Assembly: GCF_040183065.1 (NCBI RefSeq)
Contig: NC_091120.1
Location: 73,758,708 to 73,822,707 of the forward strand
Length of the DNA stretch: 64,000 bases
Direction: 5' to 3'
Origin: Periplaneta americana
Taxonomy: Eukaryota; Arthropoda; Insecta; Blattodea; Blattidae
The notes beneath the pieces are model-generated. The model made no database searches. It was given only the letters and a program-made list of their open reading frames with translations, and had not been told where the DNA came from. Numbering within the stretch: the first letter of the stretch is position 1; each line of letters begins with the position of its first letter. Positions 31,256 through 40,922 of this stretch are shown one piece after another. Made by a program: the position numbers and the translations under genes.

Positions 31256-31453
31256 CACAGCACTGGACCGAACCCTCCTTCAATGTTTCCCTTTGTGGCC
31301 TGACTCCAAGTTAGGCATATATGTTGACGTATATGTCCAAGGTCAACTGCCATTATATTAGGAGCACACTCAATTGAGTGACTTGTTTGGCCGGGATTCT
31401 GCAGTTAAGTGCACAGTAATCTGTACAGACATATGCACTGTAGCTATGAGAAT

Positions 31454-31625
31454 ATTATAGATTTATTAATTTGTCCTACAGAATAATATCTGTAATATTG
31501 ACAATTAATATTTGAGGAGAAAAATTCACTCTGGCGCCGGTCAGAGCACTTGGTACGTAGAATCAAGGACCTGGGTTCGATCTCTGGTGCCGGAGCGAAT
31601 TTTTCTCCTCAAATATTAATTGTTC
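31454..31625 (+). mobile_element. tRNA-derived SINE, copy 2, with foldback arms
   Basis: Box B GGTTCGATCTC is at 31574-31584; box A is deleted. The sequence before it (31500-31539) is the inverted copy of the tail after it (31587-31624), so the unit can fold back with arms of about 38-40 bp. The 70 bp left flank (31454-31530) also repeats the flank of copy 1 (31106-31170) in direct orientation, suggesting a local duplication with inversion. Confidence 0.6.
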
Positions 31626-32180
31626 ATTTTTTGTGTTGTGTACTGCTTTAAGTAAACAATAAATTCATTCTGTACCTACACTAATGTTTTAACACTTCAC
31701 GTCAGTGACTGAAGACTGAAAACAAAATGAAACTCAGAGATTATGAAAGTAGGTTTAAGATTAAAACATTGGCCTAGAGTTCCAATTTCTTAATTTCAAA
31801 TTAACTTGAATCAAATGAAATTTGATATTTGTGATTATGTAGTCTACAGTTGGCAACACTTACTATTATCTTTGCCATCTATTTGTAGAAGTAATAACTG
31901 AAGAAGCCACACTTACACCAACAAATTATCGAACACTATCGATTAGTAGGGTCAGATGAAGACCGTCTTCAATACTCAGATCATAGTACAGAAATAAATA
32001 TGGCCGCCACAGCGGTCCAACCATTCCGATATATATTATTGACTGTTTCGCCATATCCTTGTGTCAGAAGAGTTATATCTTTATTTTTTAATATGTTGAA
32101 TTATTAAATTGTGCTGATAAATATAATCCAAATGAGTGGAGGTTATTTATTGATTCCAGTAAAAGAAGTTTGAAGGGCGT

Positions 32181-33670
32181 GCTGCTACATAATCAATTAA
32201 TATTCCCATCATTCCTAGGTGGAACATAGGGCTCTCAGAAAGCTTCTCCATCTGACTCTATTCCTGGCCAACGCCTTAATCTCACTCCATGTCTTCCCCA
32301 TCGTTTTTGCTTCTGTGAGAACAGTTTCCATGTTATCTTCGGTCTGCCAATTCCTCTGCTGCCCTGGCGGGGTCATCTGGAGGTCGGCGAAGTGTATGTC
32401 CCAGCCATCCCCACTTCCTATGCCGAATTTCAAGTTCAACTGGTTTTTGTTTAGTTTTTAACCATAGGTTTTCATTGGATATCTGGACGGGCCAGAATAT
32501 TTTTAATATGTTTCTCAACATCTATTAATAAAAACTTGTAGTTGATTGATAATAGTTTTAGTTATTTTCCAGGTTTCACAGCCATATAAAAGCAAGGATT
32601 TCACATTTGTGTTAAAAATTATCAGTTTAGTATTTATTGTATAGGCAGCACTCTTCCATATAGGCTTTAGCAGCTCAAAGGCATATCTTGCCTTCTTTAT
32701 TCTTACTCTCACATCGCTATCTGTACCACCATTCTGGGAGACTATACTGCCTAGATATGAGAATTCCTTCACATTTTCAATTACGCAGCTGCTTAGAGTT
32801 AGAAGAGTAGGTTGATTGGTACCTATGCGCAATTCTTTGGTTTTGTTAATATTGATTTGAAGACCCACCTTTTGTGCTTCCTTTTCCAATTGTTGCAGTT
32901 TGGCTTTCATATCTTTAAAGGAATGAGCTAAGAGAAAGATATCATCCGCATAGTCTAGATCTTCTAGTCTACCGGAGAGCCCCCAACGGATTCTTCTAGG
33001 GGAACATTCACTCTTCTTAGAGTTGCATCTAAGACCAGGTTAAACAACACGGTGATAACACGCAGCCTTGCCTTACACCTATGCCGACATGAATGATTTC
33101 TCCCATATTATTCTTATGAATTACTCTGCAGCTGGCATTCTGATATAATTCTTTAATGATGTTTATGAGTTTGATAGGAACTCTTATTTCGTATAGAGTC
33201 TGCCAGATGGCTGTGTGATTCAGAGTATCAAACGCTCTTACAAAGTCAATAAACACCAAGTACAAAGGTGAGCGGAATTCTAGTGACTGCTCAATGATAA
33301 TTCTCAGTGTGTTGATTTGATCGACACATGCCCAGTGAGGTCTAAATCCTGCCTGCTCCTTTCGAATTGTTGGATCTAATATGTCATGGATACGATAATA
33401 TATTATTATTGCTATTAGTTTATTAATTGTATTCAATAGTGTAATCCTGCGCCAGTTACTACAGTTGCTCAGCTCACCTTTTTTAAAGAATTTTCATGAT
33501 GAATCCTTCTTTCCATTCAGCGGGAAAACTTTCCTCCTTCCATGCTTTTTGAATTAATGGAAGAATTATTTTTGCTATCTTATTTGGGTAGGCCTTAAAT
33601 ATCTCTGGCGGAAGATTATCTGGTCCAGCTGACTTGCCATTTTTTAGTTTGGAGATAGCTGCTACATAAT
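32181..33670 (-). mobile_element. 5'-truncated LINE with 13 bp TSD
   Basis: The element occupies 32194-33657 between two copies of GCTGCTACATAAT (32181-32193 and 33658-33670). Its 5' end begins inside the RT domain. The 3' UTR is minimal. Confidence 0.85.
32218..33657 (-). pseudogene. LINE reverse transcriptase (RTE-like or related endonuclease-RT type)
   Basis: Order on the minus strand: AISKLKNGKSAGPDNLPPEI, EQAGFRPHWACVDQINTLR, LYLVFIDFVRAFDTLNH (motif A), GVRQGCVLSP, then the catalytic LDYADDIFLLAHSFKD near 32950. The connection domain follows (VKEFSYLGSIVSQNGGTDSD, SLLLYGCETWKITK), and the C-terminal motif [18 protein letters not shown] ends in WRSFLRALCST. Frames break at about 33480, 33030, 32910 and 32520. 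YADD is intact but the ORF is not. Confidence 0.85.
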
Positions 33671-35247
33671 GGCAATGCTCTTTCTTTAGTTCCAGTAGCA
33701 CACTCAGCGCAACTGAAGGAGAACTATGAAAATCTGAAGCATGTTTTGGAGAAAATTAAATATGATGATCATCAGTAGTTGATGTGTGGAGATTCAAAGT
33801 GATCTGCTTAATATTAGGCCAGCAACAGGGATTTACAAAATATCCATGTTATTTGTGCAAGTGGGATAGTAGGGTAAGAGACAAACATTGGAAACAAAGA
33901 CAGTGGCCCAAAAGAAAACCTTAATCACCAGGTAGTAAGAACATAATAAGGAGTAGCCTACTGGATCTTAAGAAAATTCTTTTGCCACTTCTACATATAA
34001 AAGTTGGTGTAATGAAACAATTTGTAGAAGCACTTGACAAAGATAGAGACTGTTGTAAATATCTCGCCAACAAATTTCCTACTCTTTCAGATGCAAAAAT
34101 AAAAGAATGAATTTTTGTAGATCCGCAAATCAGAGCTGTAGTTAAAGACAGGCAATTTGAAAATAATATGACTCCTAAAGAAAAAAAATGCATTAAAGAA
34201 GTCATTGCACATTTTCTAGGAATCAATAAACATCCTGATTATGTTAAAATTGTGAACAACATGCTATAGGCATTCAGGACTTTGGGATGCAACATGAGTC
34301 TCAAATTACGGTACATTTTCTCTTTTCACATTTGGATGTATTCCTGACGACCTGGGGGCATCAGTGAGCAGCAAAGGCAGAGGTTCCACCAGAATATTCG
34401 AAAAATGGAAAGGAGATACCAAGGGCGATGGAATGGACCAATGATTGCAGATTACTGCTAGATGCTGTGTAGGGATTCTATGGAAACACACAAGAGAAAA
34501 TCCAAGAGACAAACATTCCTGACCAAACGAATAAGATTCTACTGATGTGCTGTAGAACTAAAATGAGTCATTCCACGTCAAATCGCACAAAATTATACAA
34601 ATTTTGACCTTCATATTTCTGATTTCGTTTATATTTTTTTTACCAACTCTATGGGTCTAATAAACCAACAAATGTATTTTTATTTCCTCCTAAGTCCACA
34701 TGTTTTTAAAATATTACATGTTAAAATTCGTTAAAAATGTCTCACAATGCAACATTTAAAGCGTCATATTTCTGACGTATTGATGTTAAAAATTTTTGAA
34801 AAATGCATTTAAAAGCTTAAAGTACTGTATTTTATTAAATATTTACTAATTAATTTTAATATAATTATTACAAATATTTTTTTATAATTCAATTTTTAAA
34901 ACATATATATCAATGTGAAATAGCCTTATTAAAAATCTAAAAAAAATGCCTACTAGGTGCACTGAAGTATTCTCAATAATTCCAGAAAAAATCAGAATGG
35001 GATCTCCAATAGTTTAATGGAAATTTAATTACTTACGACACAATGTGTAACGGTCGGCGCAGCAGCAGTGGACGGGAAGCGTTGAAGCACGCTGGGAGGT
35101 TTATTCGCGCTGGATGATTGACTGAACGTTGCAACATTACACCCAGTACAGATCAAGTCACTCGAGGAAACACTGCTAATTTACTTATTATGATATCTTC
35201 AAATAATTGTACATTATGCTTTTCAAATGTTTCTTTTCATTCACACT

Positions 35248-36540
35248 TTAAATTTTCATTCGCCTACCTTCTTTCTTGAGAGAAAATTGTTTTACTAAAT
35301 CTTCAGTTTTTGACAACGGAATGAAAGAATGTAATTTTAATGTACCACTTATTGGTTTTAGATTATGGTATCTGGCCTGCAAATTTTCAGTGTGGTTTTT
35401 GTGCTTATCCAATGGACAAAATATAAATGACACGTTAGAAATGTTTTTTGTGACCAATCAAACAATTTTTTTTGGTGTTGTTATAGGATCTTGTATAGGC
35501 TAACTCTCGTGGCAAGTCTTTTATCAGTATCTCCAATGCCATCACATGGACCTTTATCATGCGACTTTGCAAAGAAGTGTCATTCAGCACTAATTCCATA
35601 ATCGTCTTCATGTAAGCAATTATTTTTTTTTATTTTTTTTTTATTTTATTTTATTTTTTTTTGTGAACTTGATCCATTGGAACAGTAGATGATTTTTTTC
35701 ATATTGTTGAATTCGTGCTTTAAGAAATTGATTGCTTCGGATTGAAAAAAGTGAAAGGGATCGGTGTCATGTTTTATGGTTTCTGAGATGACAATACTTT
35801 TGTAACGAATTTCTGTATCTCCTTTGAAATATACTACGAAAGGATTTATTTATTTAAATATACAGAATAAAGAATATAATTACAAACAAGAGAAATAGAA
35901 ATAAAATAATACAATCTATATAAAAAAAGGAGATACAGTAGTATTAACAAAATTTGAGACCGAATGAGCAGCGCTCGTGTTCGGTCGCAGTTCAGATATA
36001 ATATTAATAGGCCTATAAGAGAATATAAAATAAAATAAAGTAGGAAGTAAAATTAAAATTGTATTTTATTGTGGCTTGGCATATGTTCCAATGCACACCT
36101 TGTATTGAATCTTGTATTACAAATGAATAATTTTCAGAAAAGTCTGCAATAACTATGTAATTTTCAGATTGTCAAAAATAAAATATGGTTGACTTTTGAA
36201 GGGATGACGATGCATCTTCTACATGAAAAACTTTACATGCTAGGGAGCCTTTTACGTTTTGAAACTTTTCACGGGGGTATTGTTTTTGTTGTAGATTTCT
36301 TTTCTTGATAGGGGATTCTATTGATATCAAACTCTTGTTTAATTCCTCAATATTAGCGATTTCTAGCACTGTATCCATAGAACTGCTAGAAGAAGAACTG
36401 GGATAATCACTTTCTCTGTCCGCACTTTCATTTGATTCATGTTTATTAAAATCACAAGAACTACAGGCTTCACATATAATTTCACCTGACCTATCCGGAA
36501 ATTGATTGATTTTTACGGAACGAATCACATATTTGCACAT
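35248..36540 (-). pseudogene. Orphan transposase-like protein of the 26 bp-TIR element
   Basis: The N-terminus starts at 36540: MCKYVIRSVKINQFPDRSGE, a Cys pair (CEACSSC), a Ser-rich acidic stretch, then ELNKSLISIESPIKKRNLQQ. A middle part reads VIADFSENYSFVIQDSIQGV and HWNICQATI (about 36175-36067). After the LINE insertion come PFVVYFKGDTEIRYKSIVIS, HDTDPFHFFQ and KKIIYCSNGSSSQK. Then HEDDYGISAE and HFFAKSHDKGPCDGIGDTDK, and a tail KPISGTLKLHSFIPLS. The conserved D-FSENYSF, SNG (SDG in relatives as I remember them) and CDG residues would be candidate acidic or catalytic positions. Frameshifts and stops are present. Confidence 0.6.
35843..36066 (-). mobile_element. Truncated LINE (3' UTR only), same family as the 2.1-6.7 kb LINE
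   Basis: It contains the hairpin GACCGAA...GAGCAGCGCTC...TTCGGTC followed by GCAGTTCAG, matching the 3' UTR at 2188-2230, and ends in ATTTATTTATTT at the 3' side. It interrupts the transposase-like gene between QATI and PFVV. Borders were taken from where the host reading frame stops and resumes. Confidence 0.65.
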
Positions 36541-37510
36541 TCAAAGACTCCTTTAAATTGAGCTTTATCAATAAGTCGCGACTTACGCGTCTTAGTGTAG
36601 CCTACTTTTCTTTTTAAAAGCGTGATTAGGAAGGTAAATGGATTTAAACACTTGTTATATATTACCATCACTCATGTTGTATAGAAGTCACGTCACTCCG
36701 TGAAATTCAAACCCAAACTGCCATCTGTTTACTGCCATAAAGTTTACTGCCTTACCCAGCCTTGCTATCATCAAACACTTGGGTACAGTATAAACATATA
36801 GCACTGTGAAGGGCTTCCCCTCTTAGCTGAGCTGACAATAATAAAATAATTTTAGATAAGATATTTACTGTTCCTTAAGGTATTAATCATTTGATGATTA
36901 GTATGGTGACATCAGATGCAACGGGGAATTTCGTAAAACTAGCCATGGGCAGCCTTCTAGCCTATGGCTGCAAGCAGTTCATTAGCTGGGCATCGCGAGC
37001 GCGTGCATGCCTCCAGAAAATAAATTGTTACAAATGTATGGGTGCCGATCCCATATTTATAAATGCAGTAGTTTCCAGATAATTCATCAGCGAACAAGTC
37101 TATATTTTTTCAGATTTTTAACTTGGCTATTTAATATAGTAATTTTGCTTTTAAAAAGAAATGATTAAAAATATGGGCCAAATTTTTAATTTATTTGTGA
37201 TAGGCCTAAAGTAATAAAAATGCGCCAAACCGCAAATCTCAATTATATGTAGACACAGAGTTCCAAGTGAGTTTATGTAAGAGTGCGCGCATAATTTGCG
37301 TAAATTCAAATAGACATAACTACACAAATAATTAATAATTGTGAAAATAAAACAATACGGGTCTCCTTATTTGATGTCTGGAATTCATGAAAAAAAATTC
37401 TACCATTTCCGAGAAGGTCGTGTTTTATTGCTGTGCGATTTGACGTGGAATGACTCAAATGTGAAATAGGGTAATAAAAAAACTCACAATTTCATTTGTA
37501 ACTTTTATGT

Positions 37511-37557
37511 AGGTTAGGTTAGGTTAAGTTAGGTCAGGTCAGGTCAGGTCAGGTCAC
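37511..37557. repeat. TTAGG/TCAGG pentamer tract
   Basis: Reads GGTTAGGTTAGGTTAAGTTA then GGTCAGGTCAGG. TTAGG is the arthropod telomere unit; here it is only about 9 units and sits at the 3' end of a SINE, so it is a SINE tail or a small interstitial tract, not a telomere. Confidence 0.8.
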
Positions 37558-38120
37558 AGTGGCTATGGGCGGATTAAGACGACCGTTAGCATGTTGGCCT
37601 ATTGTGCACCCCGAATGTTATGGGATGAATGAGGATGAGGGTGTACCAGGCCACCAGCCACATGTGACCCCTCACCTGCTCACGCAATGGGAGCTTCCTA
37701 GCCTCTCCCACTCTAAGTTCTTCCGCCAAGGTGACCAGGCAGCACAGGATCCATTCCAATGGCCCTTCCAAGGTGTCGAAGCACCCTTGGAAGTGCTCTT
37801 AAGGAATGAATCCTGGCAGAGATATTGCGGAAGACTGGGACCCAGGAACAGTTACGGAGAGGATGTCCCCTCCCGTATGTGGATGAAGACATGTGTCTTG
37901 ACCTGAATGTCTTTTGAATGAGATGGGGAAGATGAATGATATGAAAACTAAATTCTCTTTCTACACAGGAGGGGAAGGGAAAATGGACTGTGGCTTTTGC
38001 CTAAGTAACTATGGAAAAAACAGAAAAACCACAATCAGGTTGGTCGGTCCTGGAATCGAACCATGGACTTCCAAAATGCGAGTTCCATGCGATACACATG
38101 AGCCAACTCACTCGGTTAAC
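37511..38120 (-). mobile_element. Long tRNA-derived SINE with a TTAGG-like tail
   Basis: At the right end, on the minus strand, is a tRNA-like head: TTGGCTCATGTG (box A-like, 38093-38106) and GGTTCGATTCC (box B, 38052-38062). The body runs about 500 bp leftward and ends in tandem pentamers (TTAGG then TCAGG) at 37511-37557. Open frames of 90-115 codons in it are not conserved coding sequence. Confidence 0.6.
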
Positions 38121-38129
38121 TCGTATGTA

Positions 38130-39070
38130 AATCTTGAGCTACTGATATGTACATTTCTAAAAAAAAATGTGAATATTTATTCTTGATTTGTAAAAAATCC
38201 TGATGAGATGGAAAAAAAAACGGAAATCATTTTTGAAATCAGCGGCACTGAAATATTCAGAATCACTTTTCAAATATAAAACAGCTCTCAACAAATTTTA
38301 ATTTGTAGACTTTTGTTTTTAGAGCGAATAGCTCATGTTGCATGTAACAAAAATTCTAATCCCATATTGGTGGAAAGTTTATAGTTTTCTCAGAAAAAAA
38401 TGTTTTTCCCAAATGTTTAACACTCTCTTATTTAGCAACTATTGCGAATTGGATCGTGATTTTTGTCCATATTAATAGATATTCTAATTAAGAATCATTT
38501 ATCCCTCTGTCGTATTTCAATAATGTGGGCGGTTTTCGTGTAAATCTAATTTTAAAAAGCACTAATTTCAAACCACTGACTGATGCAATCCACATCGCAA
38601 TGTTGTAGCTAGAGAAGGGAGCACAAGGCAGTACACATATGCTGAAGTTCATTGACGTCTTACATCTGTATTGCGATATGAAAGGAGACTTAGCAGTGAT
38701 GTTGCCAGACTGCTGGAACTTATAGCTTAATTTTCTAATTAATCGTACATTTTTTCTATTCATTTAAGCGTACTGTATCATCTCTTTCAATCTGTAAGAT
38801 TATTTCACTTCCACTCTGTATAAGTGATCTTGGGATTCCATATATGTTTACACACCCAATTAGAAAGGGCAGCTAATATTTTTATATTTGTTCATCTGCT
38901 GTGTAGAATTGTGTGCACGTTTGAGGGATAGTTTCGATGTAATTACTATTTTCTTTGTCAGAAATTAAAAAAAAGGAAATCTAGGAAGCTATAGATAAAT
39001 CATAAAATACAGGAAATATTTAGCAGGTGGGAACAAAACAAATATTATGATGCCTGTATTAGAGTATTCC

Positions 39071-39107
<37 letters not shown>

Positions 39108-39320
39108 ATGAAAGTATTTATGTATTGTAAATATTTCTCTTAGAATCGTGCAGTTTGGTAGTATGTACTAGAAAGTTGGATATGAAACACTTACTTCATT
39201 GTTTTATGCTTGAAAAATAGGTATGTATTCATTTATACTGAGGTAGATTTTATCATCAGATTTAATTTATAATAAAATTTCTTCTAGCGATTAGAGAAGT
39301 CAATTGAATTGTAAGTTATA
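38130..39320. other. Unassigned AT-rich sequence
   Basis: (TA)n at 39073-39103. The frame at 38488-38763 on the minus strand has no recognisable domain. No terminal repeats seen. Confidence 0.55.
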
Positions 39321-40414
39321 GGGTAAAGTTGCCTAATTTCGTGATACCCCTAATCCTGTGATAAAATTTCAATTGATTGCCATGGAGTTGTGGTCTCTGA
39401 CTTTCAAGTTTTTGAAATACCTAACTGATGCCAAGAGATGTCTTCTTTTCAATTCTATTGACTATCTGCCTTTTGAATAGAAGCAGTCGACTACAGAAGC
39501 TTTTATTCAGTGAAAGGTGGTTGACCAGTAAGTTTTTCTTTCTCTCGTGACCGCTCCTGAAGAAACATTTTATATTTGAGGTAAGAATTAATGCAGCATT
39601 ATAAAAATGATATATTACTGTAGATTATAGTCAGCTGAATCAGTGTGTATGATTATTTAAACATTGTAAGACAATAACAATGCTACAGGAGCTTTCCCAT
39701 TTTCGGATTTATTTTCATATTTCTCCTTCCTGGCTCACTCGACCAATGATGCCAACGCAAAATTGTGAAAATTAATGTCTATGAAAGAAGCTAGTTCGTG
39801 GAAATAATAATAGAAATAAGTTATAGAAAACATCAATTATAATTATAATAAAATAATAGGGCATATATTTAACTTAATTACTGCTGTTAGGAATATAGAT
39901 AATGAGAAATAATTGTGTTATAATTCAGTTTATTCAAATTTAATTTTGTATTGAATTTAACTTTCAGTTTATTTTGTTTATAATATATTAATATGTAATA
40001 TGTATTTCTGTAGTTACACAAGTATTTTTTTATGAAATTTGTCACTTAGGCTCTTTTTCTATGTTGTAATTTCTTGCTTAATCCACATTAAAACAATATA
40101 TCATGACTTTAAAGTGTTTTTCCAAATACACGTTTGTTTTCTGAGCAGTTAATGAGGATTAGTTTAGTATCACGGAATTAGGAAACCACTATCACGGAAT
40201 TTGGATCCCTGTCACGGATTTAGGAGCCACTGTATAACAATGAAGAATCATATATTATATATAAAACTTGTGAAACTGTTGACACTGAATGTTGTAAAAA
40301 CTGTAGCTAAAGGTCCAAATAACGTCATTTAGGTGTTATTTGAAAATTTTTAGTACAAGTTTGGCGTAAATATAGTCTTTATTAAATATACCACGGAATT
40401 AGGCAACCTTACCC
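39321..40414. mobile_element. 1.1 kb non-autonomous TIR element with subterminal repeats
   Basis: Left end GGGTAAAGTTGCCTAATTTC and right end (reverse complement) GGGTAAGGTTGCCTAATTCC; similarity runs about 25 bp. Flanks are TTATA on the left and TATAA on the right, so the target was TATA-like. Near the right end the motif CACGGAATTAGG or a close variant occurs four times (about 40171, 40192, 40211, 40391) and a related CGTGATA/CTGTGATAAA pair lies near the left end. No coding capacity. Confidence 0.7.
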
Positions 40415-40783
40415 TATAAGAATTCACTATTCAGTGTTTCTTTTTACATTTCAATGAAGAGAGGAAACGTCTAGGTAAAGATTTACATTATAAGTAAACA
40501 TTTACTGTGATGAAACGAAGTGGGAATTAAAGTAGAGAGGTAATATGGACGAGGACAAGAAGTCTGTAGGCTGAATGCAACCAGGGATGAATAGGGAACA
40601 GGTCTCGAAAAAAGAAAACATGTATTATGCTCATGTAGACATTTACATATTTTTTTATGTTCTGTGTGTATTAATACAGACTAATTTCAAAATTATTATA
40701 TTAGATACTGAAATGAAACAGAAATTTAAAATGTCACTTAATTACTGTTATATGAAGTCGATTTAAGGAACAGACATTTGCAT

Positions 40784-40922
40784 TCAGTTATTCTGGATGG
40801 TTTCCAAAACTTCGTCGTTGACGAGTGTCTTCACATCATTTGTCCATGTGAGCGAAAGATGACAGCGATACTCTGTACTCACCCAGGGAGTTACCCAAAG
40901 CTGTGTTCAGCTCGTGGACGTC
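40784..40922 (-). pseudogene. Acid lipase pseudogene, last exon
   Basis: The acceptor (TCTCTTTCAG) is followed by DVHELNTALGNSLGEYRVSL then SSFAHMD. The HMD is the catalytic-His region of acid lipases (FTHLDF). After the Asp the frame breaks: an in-frame TGA follows, while the next frame reads TNDVKTLVNDEVLETIQNN and ends in TGA at 40784-40786. A small deletion (about 11 bp) of the FMW-type residues explains this. It joins in phase to the exon at 43446. Confidence 0.8.

Larger units (their letters stand above)
32098..34540 (+). pseudogene. Orphan repeat-protein relic, split by a LINE insertion
   Basis: Before the LINE: YNPNEWRLFIDSSKRSLKGV then LLHN (to 32193). After it (from 33671): GNALSLVPVAHSAQLKENYE, then CGDSKVICLILGQQQGFTKY, PCYLCKWDSR, LLPLLHIKVGVMKQFVEALD, KFPTLSDAKIKE, ADYC and a KRKSKRQTFLTK tail. 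The text reads continuously across the LINE once one target duplication is removed. I recognise this as a family of uncharacterised proteins found in many copies in arthropod genomes; I cannot name a catalytic function. Stops (for example in DHQ-stop-LMCGD and KIKE-stop-IFVD) show the copy is dead. Confidence 0.65.
34564..37457 (-). mobile_element. 2.9 kb DNA transposon with perfect 26 bp TIRs and an orphan transposase-like gene
   Basis: 34564-34589 and 37432-37457 are perfect inverted repeats (26 of 26), starting TGAGTCATTCCACGTCAAAT. The sequence between carries one minus-strand protein relic (36540 to about 35250) running most of its length and a truncated LINE inserted into it. The target duplication is not clear (the flanks are AAAA and AATG). 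I cannot place the TIR or protein in a named superfamily from memory. Confidence 0.8.

Noticed and set aside
37559..38186. Two plus-strand frames of 115 and 90 codons
   Set aside because: Inside a tRNA-derived SINE; no recognisable domain.
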